From Planctomycetota bacterium (lineage in GTDB: Bacteria > Planctomycetota > Phycisphaerae > Phycisphaerales > UBA1924): 35,574 nucleotides of DNA. Positions 1-7,616 of the stretch are shown piece after piece. The stretch is from NCBI GenBank assembly GCA_023434205.1, contig JAEYTB010000154.1:1-35574 (forward strand). Reading direction: 5' to 3'. Numbering within the stretch: position 1 is the first letter of the stretch; the number at the start of each line of letters is the position of its first letter. The notes beneath the pieces were generated by a model. The model saw only the letters and a list, made by a program, of their open reading frames with translations. It made no database searches and was not told where the DNA came from. The position numbers were made by a program, and so were the translations under genes.

Positions 1-2
1 CC

Positions 3-530
3 TGGCTCCAGGAGGTCCGGGCCCTCATGGGCCTGCAGCGCACGCGCCTGGGGCTGGCCGCGGGGACGCGCGACGAGTCCATCAACTGGTACATCATCCA
101 GGAGTTTGTCCCCGGCGCCGACGGCACGACCACGGTGGGCCTGGGCGTCTCGCGCCAGACGGCGGGCGAGTGGGGCGTCACCGACACCGGCATCATCGTC
201 GCGGCCCAGGCCTTCGGGAACCCGCGCGACTCGGAGTTCACCGCCCGCACCCTGGCCCATGAGGTCGGCCACTTCTTCCGCCTCGCCCACGTCCAGCACC
301 GCAACTCCGACAACGCCGTCAAAGACACCTTCGGCCGTCGCCAGCTCATGTACCCGCTCTCGACACTCAGCGGAGGCACCAACGGCACGGCCGTCCCCAG
401 GTTCAACGACGTCGGCTACGGCGACGGCGTCCGCGGCTGCCTCCTCACCATGAAGAACCACGCCCACCACAACTCCGACGGCGAGTGCGCCACCGCCCGC
501 AACGCCATCCACTCCAACAACTGGTTCTGA
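3..530 (+). CDS. Metzincin-type zinc metalloprotease, 5' end outside window
   Basis: The frame is open from the first bases of the window, so the true start is probably upstream; the ATG at 27 is an internal option. The zinc site HEVGHFFRLAH (258-290) fits the metzincin pattern HExxHxxxxxH, and a Met-turn candidate (LMYPL, ATG at 348-350) follows at a family-like distance. That supports a zinc-dependent endopeptidase; the subfamily cannot be named because the N-terminal part is missing. The tail is rich in His and Asn and has two cysteines. The stop TGA (528-530) overlaps the next ATG by one base (TGATG), so translation of the HEAT-like gene is probably coupled. Its place ahead of a LysM/peptidoglycan-binding-like gene and an amidohydrolase suggests that it is a secreted or delivered enzyme, which is inference. 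Confidence 0.75.
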   Translation, partial: WLQEVRALMGLQRTRLGLAAGTRDESINWYIIQEFVPGADGTTTVGLGVSRQTAGEWGVTDTGIIVAAQAFGNPRDSEFTARTLAHEVGHFFRLAHVQHRNSDNAVKDTFGRRQLMYPLSTLSGGTNGTAVPRFNDVGYGDGVRGCLLTMKNHAHHNSDGECATARNAIHSNNWF

Positions 531-1462
531 TGTTCACCGCCGCGCTGCTCATCACGCTCTCAACCCTGACCACCGCCCAGCCGGGCCTCCAACCGCCTCA
601 CAGGAACACCCCCGCCCAGAGGGCCACGCCCATGACCCCAGAATCACTCACGGCCCAGATCAAGAGCGGAGCCTCGGACGCCATCGCCACCGCCGCCAAG
701 TTGGGCGACGCCGCCGTCCCCACCCTCGACCAGCACATGCTCGACAAGGACCCCGACATCCGCCTCATGACGCTCCGCTGCTTCGACGCCGTGGGCGGTG
801 AGCACGCGATCAAGGCCGGCGTGAACGCGCTGCTCGACGATGACGCCCAGGTCGCCTCCCGCGCCGCCGTGCTGCTCCACCGCCACCCGCCCAAGGGATA
901 CAACCACCAGCTCTTCGGCGCGTTCAACCAGTCCAGAGAGGCCGCCGTCCGCATCGAGATCCCCAAGGTTGTGGGCCGCATCGGCACCGCCGACGACATC
1001 CGGCTGTGGACCACCGTCCTGCCGACCGTCAAGGAGCCCGAGGTCCGCGACGGCGTCATGATCGGGCTGGCACGCATGGGCCACGAACCCTCCCGCGACT
1101 GGTTCAAGGGCAAGCTCGCCGCGGCGGATGGTCCTGCCGCCCTCCCCTGGCTCGAGGCCGCGGAGTACATGGACGACCCCTGGGTCCTCCCCACGCTCGG
1201 CAAGCTCCTCGACAAAAGGTCCGAGGTCTACACCGCGTCGGCCGACTTCAAGCCCGTGCAGGTCCGTGTGTGCGACCTCGCGGCGTACGTCATCTTCACC
1301 ATCACCAAGCACAAGGTCGAGTTCGCCGTCTCCCAGCGGCGCTACCTCGAGACCGAGGTCGACGAGGCCCGCAAGGCCGCCGGTGGCGAACAACCTCCCG
1401 GCTTCTCCATCACATCCCCTGCGCCGTCCGACCCAGCTCCTCGGACGCCCCTCACCCGTTGA
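530..1462 (+). CDS. Exported HEAT-like repeat protein
   Basis: The product is 310 residues. I chose the ATG at 530 because it overlaps the preceding stop (TGATG) and opens directly into a signal-peptide-like stretch (MFTAALLITLSTLTTAQP); a longer in-frame start at 485 would put 15 charged residues ahead of it. The mature part has helical repeats of HEAT or PBS-lyase type, with segments such as DAIATAAKLGDAAVPTLDQH, DPDIRLMTLRCFDAVG and DDDAQVASRAAVLLHRH at roughly 30-residue spacing, which suggests a protein-binding solenoid. The last 25 residues are Pro- and Ser-rich and look unstructured. It sits between the metalloprotease and the LysM gene with almost no spacing, so it may be a chaperone, adaptor or immunity-like partner of the cluster. 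No catalytic motif is visible and the function is unknown. Confidence 0.75.
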   Translation: MFTAALLITLSTLTTAQPGLQPPHRNTPAQRATPMTPESLTAQIKSGASDAIATAAKLGDAAVPTLDQHMLDKDPDIRLMTLRCFDAVGGEHAIKAGVNALLDDDAQVASRAAVLLHRHPPKGYNHQLFGAFNQSREAAVRIEIPKVVGRIGTADDIRLWTTVLPTVKEPEVRDGVMIGLARMGHEPSRDWFKGKLAAADGPAALPWLEAAEYMDDPWVLPTLGKLLDKRSEVYTASADFKPVQVRVCDLAAYVIFTITKHKVEFAVSQRRYLETEVDEARKAAGGEQPPGFSITSPAPSDPAPRTPLTR

Positions 1463-1464
1463 CC

Positions 1465-2160
1465 ATGTCCCAAGCCGCTTCCACAACCTCCGCACGCGGC
1501 CCCGTCGGGGAGGGCAACTACACCGTCTCCCAGGGCGACTGCATGGCCAGCATCGCCGAGGCCCACGGCCACTTCTGGGAGAAGCTGTGGGACCTGCCCG
1601 ACAACCGCACGCTCAGGGACACCCGCAAGGACCCCAACATCCTCCTCGCGGGCGACAAAATCACTGTCCCCGATATCGAGCTCAAGGACGTTGACTGCGC
1701 CACCGAGCAGAAGCACTGCTTCCGCCGCAAGGGCGTTCCCTCGGTGCTGCGCCTCGCGCTGATGGAGTTCGACGAGCCGCTGGCCAACCTGCCCTACCGG
1801 CTCGTGATCGACGGCGGAGCGATCAAGAAGGGCAGCACCGACGCCGACGGCAAGATCGAGATCCCTGTGCCCCCCAAGGCCCGGCGCGCCAAGCTCACCG
1901 TCGGCCCGCCCGACCGCGAGCGTCACTACGACCTCGACCTGGGCGGCCTCGACCCCGTCGCCACCATCCGCGGCCAGAAGCAGCGCCTCAACACCCTGGG
2001 CTTCACCGCCGGCAGCGAGGACAACCACCCCGGCGAAGAGTTCATCGACGCCGTCCGCAAGTTCCTCGTCCAGGCCGAGCTCGAGCCGCAGGACGAGCTC
2101 AACGAGGACGCCCAGGCCAAGCTCGAGGACTGGTTCCGCAAGTCGAAGGTAGGGAGCTAG
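1465..2160 (+). CDS. LysM plus peptidoglycan-binding-like protein of the contractile-injection/T6SS-associated type
   Basis: The product is 231 residues and starts two bases after the previous stop. Residues of about 18-65 form a LysM-like domain of a particular kind, with NYTVSQGDCMASIAEAHG, then LPDN and RKDPNILLAGDKITVPD. From memory, this variant with its PDN...RKDPN...GD insert is typical of small proteins encoded next to VgrG, PAAR or extracellular contractile injection genes. The middle is a beta-rich region (residues about 85-150, including YRLVIDGG), and the C-terminus (about 165-225) resembles a peptidoglycan-binding-domain-1 fold (TIRGQKQRLNTLGF). It has no signal peptide, in contrast to its upstream neighbour. 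A role as tip or cargo adaptor is inference, because no VgrG, PAAR or sheath gene lies in the window. The next gene starts two bases downstream. Confidence 0.78.
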   Translation: MSQAASTTSARGPVGEGNYTVSQGDCMASIAEAHGHFWEKLWDLPDNRTLRDTRKDPNILLAGDKITVPDIELKDVDCATEQKHCFRRKGVPSVLRLALMEFDEPLANLPYRLVIDGGAIKKGSTDADGKIEIPVPPKARRAKLTVGPPDRERHYDLDLGGLDPVATIRGQKQRLNTLGFTAGSEDNHPGEEFIDAVRKFLVQAELEPQDELNEDAQAKLEDWFRKSKVGS

Positions 2161-2162
2161 CC

Positions 2163-4334
2163 GTGGGCGAGGTTGCGGTCGGAAAGGGCGACGCCGGCGG
2201 GGCGAACACACTCAACACGCGCCTCCAACTCCCGTGCGTGGACGGCCACTGCCACCTGTTCGGCTCGAGCCTGACCGCCGCGGACAGGTTCCATGACTGG
2301 TCCCAGGACGGCCAGGCTGTGATCGTGCTCCAGGGCACCAAGGGCGCGACAAAGCAGACGTTCCCGCCCGGCACGCGCGTGAAGACTTGGAAGTTCCTCG
2401 CCTCCCATGGCTACGCGGGCTGGATCCCCAACGTCCACACGCTCAAGGCCCGCGCGGTCGCCGAGTGCATGACGAGCAAGTGGCCGCCCACCGCCGGGGC
2501 CGACGGCACGATCGACCTGGGCCAGGGCCAGGGGACCGTGCTCGACAGCGGGCTCGCACGCTCCGACACCGCGATGGCCAAGATCGGCGACTTCGCGGGC
2601 AAGTACAAGGGGATCGCCCACGCCGCGGGCATCGACGGCACGAATGCCGACGTCTGCCTCAAGGATGTCTGGCGTCAGGACGCCCGCGCCTGCATCTCGC
2701 TGCTGCTGGACCTGGGCTACACGCCGCTTCCGGTGCCCAACGTCAATGCCCTGCTCTGGGCCGCGGGCCTCACGCCCCGCTGCATGCCCGACCCCGACGG
2801 CTTCTACCCGCCCGACAAGAGCTACTTCTGGGGCAAGCGCGAGGGCCTCCAGTACACCGTGGAAGCGCTGGCCGAGGTCGCGGCACGCTTCCCCGGCGAG
2901 GTGTGGGCGTTCGTTCCCTTCGACCCCCGCCGCGCGGTCTGCCCGCCCAAGGGCGAGCCCCGCACGCCGCTGGAGGTCGTGAAGTACGCGATGGAGAACC
3001 TCGGCTTCGCGGGCGTCAAGCTCTACACCCGCTGCGGCTGGATGCCCCTGAAGAACAAGCTGCTCTACAGCGACAAGGGCGACCAGCTCGACGCCAAGCT
3101 CAGGGAGCTGTACCAGTACCTGTGCGACAAGGACATCCCCGTCCTCAACCACACCAGCCCCACCGGCTTCCCGCCGGCCTTCGCGTTCGATCTGCCGCTG
3201 GTCTACCACAACGGCCACCCCGATATCCCGCGACTCCCCGACCGCCTCACGCCGGGCGACTACAGCGGCATGAAGCAGGCGGAGTACTTCGCCGAGACCG
3301 CGGCGTGGCTCGCGTGCATCGCCGCCGCGAACTACTGCCACTACATCCAGAACACCGTCTCTCCCTACGCGTGGGAGCCGGTGCTCAAGGACTTCCCCAA
3401 GCTGCGGCTGTGCTTCGCCCACAGCGGCGGGCGCGTCAGCGCCATGGCCAAGTTCATCGAGAGCAAGTTCGACCCGACCCTGTGGGACGAGCTCCAGGCC
3501 GAGTGGGGCAGCAAGGCCGGCGCCTGGAACAACATCGACAAAGACTGGACCCGCAAGACCGGCGGCCCCATCTACGACCTCTACACCAACCCCTGCGTCG
3601 CCTCCGGCAAGTGGTTCAAGGACGAGCTCTTCCGCCGCTGCTGCCACTCCTTCGCCGACGACCTGCTCCGCGGCAAGATGGACGTGATGAAGCCCGACTG
3701 GAGCTACTGGAACAGCGAGACCCAGCAGTACGAGATGTGGTTCACGGGCGTCACCCAGCGATCGCTGCTGGGGTACAACTTCACCACCGGCAACGACGGC
3801 GCCCCCGTCAGCAAGTTCGACCTCCGCGTCAAGGTCCTCCAGAACATCAACGCCCTGCTCAAGAAGGAGTGGGCCCCCTGGCTGAGCGACTGGGAGGGCA
3901 AGTATCCCCTCGACTGGTACTCCAAGATCATCGAGCTCTACAAGGACTCCAAGTACCCCAACCTCTACAGCGACATCGCCTACTACTCCGGGGAAGAGGA
4001 GAAGTGGTTCACGCGCCTGCTCAAGCCCTTCGTGGACCACGCCAAGCAGGACAAGAAGGTCGCCGAGAAGACCATCTTCGGCACCGACTGGTGGATGACC
4101 GAGATGGACGGCATCAGCCCCAAGACGTTCTGGACATGGGTGGAGAAGGTCCTGGACGACAAGGACCCCATGTGGAACACGTGGACCACGTACGCCCCCC
4201 TCAACTACATTAACCTCGCCCCGCGCATGAGCACCATGGAGTCCTGGTTCAGGAAGACCAACCCCGCCGCGCCGCTGCCGACGTGGTGGCCCAGCGTCAA
4301 GAAGTACTACGAGCAGCAGCAGGCGAAGAACTGA
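2163..4334 (+). CDS. Large amidohydrolase-superfamily protein with an inserted domain
   Basis: The product is 723 residues from a GTG two bases after the LysM gene; a GGGAG stretch just upstream can act as the ribosome site. The metal-binding set of the amidohydrolase fold can be traced: HxH at H29/H31 (DGHCHLF), a candidate carbamylated Lys K286 (AGVKLYT), H330 (LNHTSP), H420 (CFAHSGG) and D642 (FGTDWW). A hydrolase acting on amide, ester or decarboxylation-type substrates is therefore plausible; no substrate can be read. The distance from H420 to D642 is about 220 residues, far more than usual, and this part is rich in Trp, Tyr and Lys. No signal peptide is seen. Family members beside LysM/PGB-like proteins make it a candidate cargo enzyme, which is inference. 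The gene ends one base before the convergent SpoIID-like gene. Confidence 0.75.
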   Translation: MGEVAVGKGDAGGANTLNTRLQLPCVDGHCHLFGSSLTAADRFHDWSQDGQAVIVLQGTKGATKQTFPPGTRVKTWKFLASHGYAGWIPNVHTLKARAVAECMTSKWPPTAGADGTIDLGQGQGTVLDSGLARSDTAMAKIGDFAGKYKGIAHAAGIDGTNADVCLKDVWRQDARACISLLLDLGYTPLPVPNVNALLWAAGLTPRCMPDPDGFYPPDKSYFWGKREGLQYTVEALAEVAARFPGEVWAFVPFDPRRAVCPPKGEPRTPLEVVKYAMENLGFAGVKLYTRCGWMPLKNKLLYSDKGDQLDAKLRELYQYLCDKDIPVLNHTSPTGFPPAFAFDLPLVYHNGHPDIPRLPDRLTPGDYSGMKQAEYFAETAAWLACIAAANYCHYIQNTVSPYAWEPVLKDFPKLRLCFAHSGGRVSAMAKFIESKFDPTLWDELQAEWGSKAGAWNNIDKDWTRKTGGPIYDLYTNPCVASGKWFKDELFRRCCHSFADDLLRGKMDVMKPDWSYWNSETQQYEMWFTGVTQRSLLGYNFTTGNDGAPVSKFDLRVKVLQNINALLKKEWAPWLSDWEGKYPLDWYSKIIELYKDSKYPNLYSDIAYYSGEEEKWFTRLLKPFVDHAKQDKKVAEKTIFGTDWWMTEMDGISPKTFWTWVEKVLDDKDPMWNTWTTYAPLNYINLAPRMSTMESWFRKTNPAAPLPTWWPSVKKYYEQQQAKN

Positions 4335-4335
4335 C

Positions 4336-5697
4336 TCAGTACGCCTTCACGATTTCCGCGCCCGGATAGAACGACTCGATCATCGAGCGCCAGTCCATCC
4401 CCTGGTCGGCCATCCCCTTGGCGCACCACTGGCACATCCCCACGCCGTGCCCCCAGCCGCGCCCCACGAACCGCGCCTGGTCCGCCCACACCTCCGCCTC
4501 CATGTCGCCGCTGTGGATGCGATTCTCCCGGGTGATGGGCGGAAGCCCCGTCACCGGATGGTTCAGCCCGTTGCGGAGTTCCTCCGCCTTCAGCACGTAC
4601 CGCTCGCCGTGGTCGTCCGTCAGCCGGTACTTATTCGGCCTCTCCGCGGCGTTGCGCTCCAGCACCTCGATGCTCCGCACCCGCGCCAGCCTGCCCACCG
4701 CGTGCTCGTTCGCCTTGCCCCACGCGCGCAGCCGCTGGTTGACATCATCAAGACGGCGCGTCACCTCCCAGCGGTACAGGCTGGAACGCTGGCAGTAGGC
4801 CTGCCGCGGCTGCCCCTGGAGCGGCCGGGCCTTGTTGAACGGGTACTCGATGGGCCACACGTCCGCCGCGGAGGCGGGCCGCCCGCCGCACTGGCTACTG
4901 AAGTAGGCCCGCAGCACCTTTCCCTCGGAGGTCAGGATCATCCCGCGGGTGGCGACCACGGCATCAACCGCGACCGGCGCCGTGAACGACCCGTACACCT
5001 GGTCCGCGGTGGTGGCCTCGACGTCGTACGCGCGCCGCTCCGCGCGGTTGCGCCCCCGCTCGTGCAGGGCGTAGGTCCTCGCCGCCACCGCCTGCGCCTC
5101 GTTGGTCTGTCGGGGCCACTTGGGCAGCAGCTCGTGCGTCACCACCCCCGGCAGGTACGTCTCGATCGGCATCGTCACGACCAGGTCGAACAGGTGGGGC
5201 CGGTCGTTCCACATCGGGCGGAAGGTCAGGAACCCGGGGAACCGTGCCCCGTCCACCACCAGCGACTGCGCCACCGGGGCCAGCGGGTCGGCCTCGGTCG
5301 TCAGCACCTCGAGCTCGCTGCCAAAGGGCCACGCGTGCTTCGCGCCCGCCCCGTCAACCGCGATGATCCCGTCGTTGCCGCTGCTCACCGTGACGGGCGT
5401 GCGCAGCACCAGCGTCTTCCCGCTCGTCCCGACCTGGCGGGCCACCACCTGCGGCGGCCCGGAGATGCGCTTCTTAGAGGCCCCCCGCTCGACGCGCACC
5501 CGGATGTCCGGCTCGTGCTTGAACGTCACCGGGGCCGCCGGCTCGCTCCGGACCGGGGCCGGCCGCAGGTCCGCCACGCCCCCGGTCGTCTCGCACCCCG
5601 GGGCTGACGCCAGCGCCCCCGCCAGGGCCATCGCCGGCGCCATCCAGAGCACCGGCCGGAACATCGTCGCCACGCGGTCCAATGGCTTTGTCTTCAT
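4336..5697 (-). CDS. SpoIID/LytB-domain protein, probable peptidoglycan lytic transglycosylase
   Basis: The product is 453 residues from the ATG at 5697 (MKTKPL); a TTG at 5709 would add four residues and has no better ribosome site. A hydrophobic N-terminus ends in ASAPGC, so it may be a lipoprotein, although Pro at -2 of the cysteine is not typical. The SpoIID domain runs from about residue 170 to the end. Visible motifs are TYLPGVVTHEL (the Glu near residue 189 fits the catalytic Glu of SpoIID), QAVAARTYAL, AYFSSQCGG and GWGHGVGMCQWCAKGM, followed by FYPGAEI. SpoIID cleaves glycan strands; outside endospore formers the domain is used for general wall remodelling. There are murein synthesis genes five kilobases away. 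It is convergent with the amidohydrolase and divergent from a small lipoprotein-like gene. Confidence 0.87.
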   Translation of the reverse strand: MKTKPLDRVATMFRPVLWMAPAMALAGALASAPGCETTGGVADLRPAPVRSEPAAPVTFKHEPDIRVRVERGASKKRISGPPQVVARQVGTSGKTLVLRTPVTVSSGNDGIIAVDGAGAKHAWPFGSELEVLTTEADPLAPVAQSLVVDGARFPGFLTFRPMWNDRPHLFDLVVTMPIETYLPGVVTHELLPKWPRQTNEAQAVAARTYALHERGRNRAERRAYDVEATTADQVYGSFTAPVAVDAVVATRGMILTSEGKVLRAYFSSQCGGRPASAADVWPIEYPFNKARPLQGQPRQAYCQRSSLYRWEVTRRLDDVNQRLRAWGKANEHAVGRLARVRSIEVLERNAAERPNKYRLTDDHGERYVLKAEELRNGLNHPVTGLPPITRENRIHSGDMEAEVWADQARFVGRGWGHGVGMCQWCAKGMADQGMDWRSMIESFYPGAEIVKAY

Positions 5698-5746
5698 CGC
5701 AGCACTCAATCTTTCGAACTATGCTCCCCCGCGAAAGGGGACCACC

Positions 5747-6178
5747 ATGTTTCCACCGGCCCGCCCGGCCGCCGCGCTCGCGGCGATCCTCCTTGTTCAG
5801 ATCGGCTGCCAGAGCCGTCCGTCTCTACCCGACACCACCGCGGACCCCTACCGCGGCCCCGGCCTGACCCTCGACACATCCAAGCCCGAGTACGACATCG
5901 TCGTCCAGGCCCCCACGCCCGGCTGGGTGATTTCGCTAGATCGGGTCGCGGAGCAGTACCGCCATCACGCGGTGTTTGTCTCCCTCCGCCGGCCCAACCC
6001 CGGCTTCCTTTATCCGCAGGTCGTCGTCGAGCAGCGCGTCGCCACAACCGTGCCGACCTCCCGATCCATCAAGGTGTACGCCCGAACCCTGGACTCCGAC
6101 GACACCCGTTCGAGCCGACCATACAGCCCCGCGGCCCAGAGCGAAAGCGCCGGCGACACACCCGCGGCACCAAAGTGA
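5747..6178 (+). CDS. Small probable lipoprotein, unknown function
   Basis: The product is 143 residues from an ATG preceded by AAAGGGG at good spacing. The N-terminus (MFPPARPAAALAAILLVQIGC) is a signal sequence ending in a lipobox-like IGC, although -3 is Gln rather than Leu. The mature part has a short compact region (about residues 45-115) with VQAPTPGWVISLDRV and YPQVVVEQRV, suggesting a small beta fold, and ends in a Ser/Ala/Pro tail. I do not recognise a family. Only 49 bases separate its start from the start of the divergent SpoIID-like gene, so the two may share a control region. An envelope role fits the signal and the neighbour, but that is inference. Confidence 0.65.
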   Translation: MFPPARPAAALAAILLVQIGCQSRPSLPDTTADPYRGPGLTLDTSKPEYDIVVQAPTPGWVISLDRVAEQYRHHAVFVSLRRPNPGFLYPQVVVEQRVATTVPTSRSIKVYARTLDSDDTRSSRPYSPAAQSESAGDTPAAPK

Positions 6179-6186
6179 TGGAAGGC

Positions 6187-6215
6187 TTGGTGCCGCTGGT
6201 GGGGTTCTGTAAGAT
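6187..6215 (+). promoter_or_regulatory. Candidate promoter giving leaderless dprA mRNA
   Basis: TTGGTG (6187-6192) and TAAGAT (6210-6215) are separated by 17 bases. Only six bases lie between the -10 box and the GTG of dprA, so transcription would begin at or next to the start codon. No ribosome binding site is visible, which fits a leaderless message. Confidence 0.45.
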
Positions 6216-6221
6216 GCCCCC

Positions 6222-7397
6222 GTGGACCCACGAACCTTCGACCTCCTCCGACTCACGCTCACGCCCGGCCTGGGCCCCATCCTGATCTCCCGGCTCTTGG
6301 ACCGTTTCGGCTCACCGGCCGAGGCCCTCCGCGCGAGCCCCGCCGCGCTCGAATCCATCAATGGCATCGGCGGTCCCACGGCGGCCAAGGTTGCTGAAGG
6401 TATCCGAACCTCCGAAGCCCTCGCCCACCAGGAGCTTGAGACGGCCGCGAAGCTGGGTGTTTCCCTACTCGCCAAGAACACGCCCGAGTACCCGGCCCTG
6501 CTGGCGGAAATCCCCGATGCGCCCCCGATCCTCTACGTCAGGGGAACGCTCCATGCCGCCGGGCCCGACCAGTTCAGCGTCGCCCTCGTCGGGTCCCGCC
6601 AGTGCTCCGCCTACGGGATGGAACAGGCCGCCCGATTCGCCGGCGTGCTCGCCCGCGCTGGCCTGACCATTGTCTCCGGCGGCGCTCGCGGCATCGACAC
6701 CGCCGCCCACCGTGGCGCCCTCCAGAGCGGGGGCCGCACCATCGCCGTGCTCGGCTGCGGCCTTGCCCACTGCTACCCGCCCGAGAACGACAAGCTTTTC
6801 GACCAGATCGCCGCCAACGGGGCGGTCATCTCTGAACTCCCCCTCAACGCCGCGCCGCAGGCGGACAACTTCCCCGCCCGCAACCGCATCATCTCCGGCC
6901 TGAGCCTGGGGATCCTGGTGATCGAGGCCGGCCGCCGCTCGGGCGCGCTCATCACCGCGCGTGTCGCCGCGGAGGAGCACGGCCGCGAAGTCATGGCCCT
7001 GCCCGGCCGCGTGGATTCCCAGACCAGCCGCGGCACGCTCGAGCTCATCAAGATTGGGGGCGCCGCGCTCGTCACCGACCCGGGCGATGTCATCCACACG
7101 CTGGAGTCTCAGGCCCGCCACCAGCACGCGGGCACGCACGCCGCGCGCTTCTCGAAGCCGCAAGACGACGGCCTGTTCGAGAACCCAGAGCCCGCCGACC
7201 CGCCCATGCCGGCGCTCCCCGAACACCACCAGCAAATCTTGGCGGCTCTCATCGAGCCCAAGACTGTGGATGAACTGTGCATAGCCACCGGCCTGGACCC
7301 GGCCCGTCTCCGGGTCGAAATAACGCTCCTGGAGGTCCAGAAGCGGGTTTCCCGGGCCGGGGGACGCTTGCAGCGGGTCCCGATGAGCCGTCGATAA
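6222..7397 (+). CDS. dprA: DprA/Smf DNA-processing protein
   Basis: The product is 391 residues from GTG. DprA binds incoming single-stranded DNA during transformation and loads RecA. A helix-hairpin-helix-like N-terminus (residues about 10-60, with SINGIGGPTAAK) leads into the extended Rossmann fold. Its signatures are ALVGSRQCSAYG (121-132), VSGGARGIDTAAH (151-163), VLGCGL (176-181) and NFPARNRIISGLS (216-228). EAGRRSGALITA and LPGRVDS follow, and the C-terminal 60 residues form a winged-helix-like DML1-type domain. Length is normal for the domain set. It has its own apparently leaderless promoter and is followed by a hairpin region, then lexA. The pairing of dprA with lexA is by position only; many non-competent bacteria keep dprA, so its presence does not prove natural transformation. 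Confidence 0.96.
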   Translation: MDPRTFDLLRLTLTPGLGPILISRLLDRFGSPAEALRASPAALESINGIGGPTAAKVAEGIRTSEALAHQELETAAKLGVSLLAKNTPEYPALLAEIPDAPPILYVRGTLHAAGPDQFSVALVGSRQCSAYGMEQAARFAGVLARAGLTIVSGGARGIDTAAHRGALQSGGRTIAVLGCGLAHCYPPENDKLFDQIAANGAVISELPLNAAPQADNFPARNRIISGLSLGILVIEAGRRSGALITARVAAEEHGREVMALPGRVDSQTSRGTLELIKIGGAALVTDPGDVIHTLESQARHQHAGTHAARFSKPQDDGLFENPEPADPPMPALPEHHQQILAALIEPKTVDELCIATGLDPARLRVEITLLEVQKRVSRAGGRLQRVPMSRR

Positions 7398-7411
7398 ACC
7401 CTGGGTGAGGG

Positions 7412-7453
7412 CGGTCCCACGAATTTTGTGGGAACCGTTGGGCTTCCCCACAA
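7412..7453 (+). other. Two mutually exclusive hairpins after dprA (possible terminator or attenuator)
   Basis: CGGT-CCCAC (7412-7420) pairs with GTGGG-A-ACCG (7428-7437) with one bulged A. The segment TTGTGGG (7426-7432) can instead pair with CCCACAA (7447-7453). Both stems use the same GTGGG, so only one can form at a time. No run of T follows either stem, so intrinsic termination is doubtful. Confidence 0.5.
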
Positions 7454-7485
7454 GAATCCCAACATAGCCCTTGCAGTGAGGGGCC

Positions 7486-7494
7486 TGCTATGCT
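7486..7494 (+). promoter_or_regulatory. Candidate extended -10 promoter upstream of lexA
   Basis: TGCTATGCT has an extended -10 TG, then TATGCT, which matches four of six consensus bases. No convincing -35 is seen at 17 bases; a TTGCAG at 7471 is too close for this box but would sit 17 bases from TACTGT (7494-7499). The resulting leader to lexA would be nearly 500 bases. Confidence 0.3.
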
Positions 7495-7570
7495 ACTGTT
7501 ACCCGAACAAGCCGGTCGGATTTCTGATCGGGTCGTCGCCGGAGGCACGATAAGAGTGGAGTCAGGTCAG

Positions 7571-7612
7571 CCCGAAGAGTTCGGGACCCGCCTGAAGGTT
7601 TCAGTGGAAACC
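7571..7612 (+). other. Tandem short hairpins in the lexA leader
   Basis: CCCGAA-gag-TTCGGG (7571-7585) and GGTTTC-agtg-GAAACC (7597-7612) are two perfect 6-bp dyads 11 bases apart. They end five bases before the ATG of the possible ORF at 7617. They could be RNA hairpins or binding sites for a dimeric regulator. Nothing in the sequence decides between these. Confidence 0.5.
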
Positions 7613-7616
7613 AGCC

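Noticed and set aside
2157..4040. Long open frame of 627 codons on the minus strand
   Set aside because: It is fully inside the amidohydrolase gene, has no family-like sequence and arises from the GC-rich codon usage of the true gene.
7502..7520. Possible LexA operator CGAAC...GGTCG before lexA
   Set aside because: The right half does not match GTTCG, so the dyad is too poor to call.
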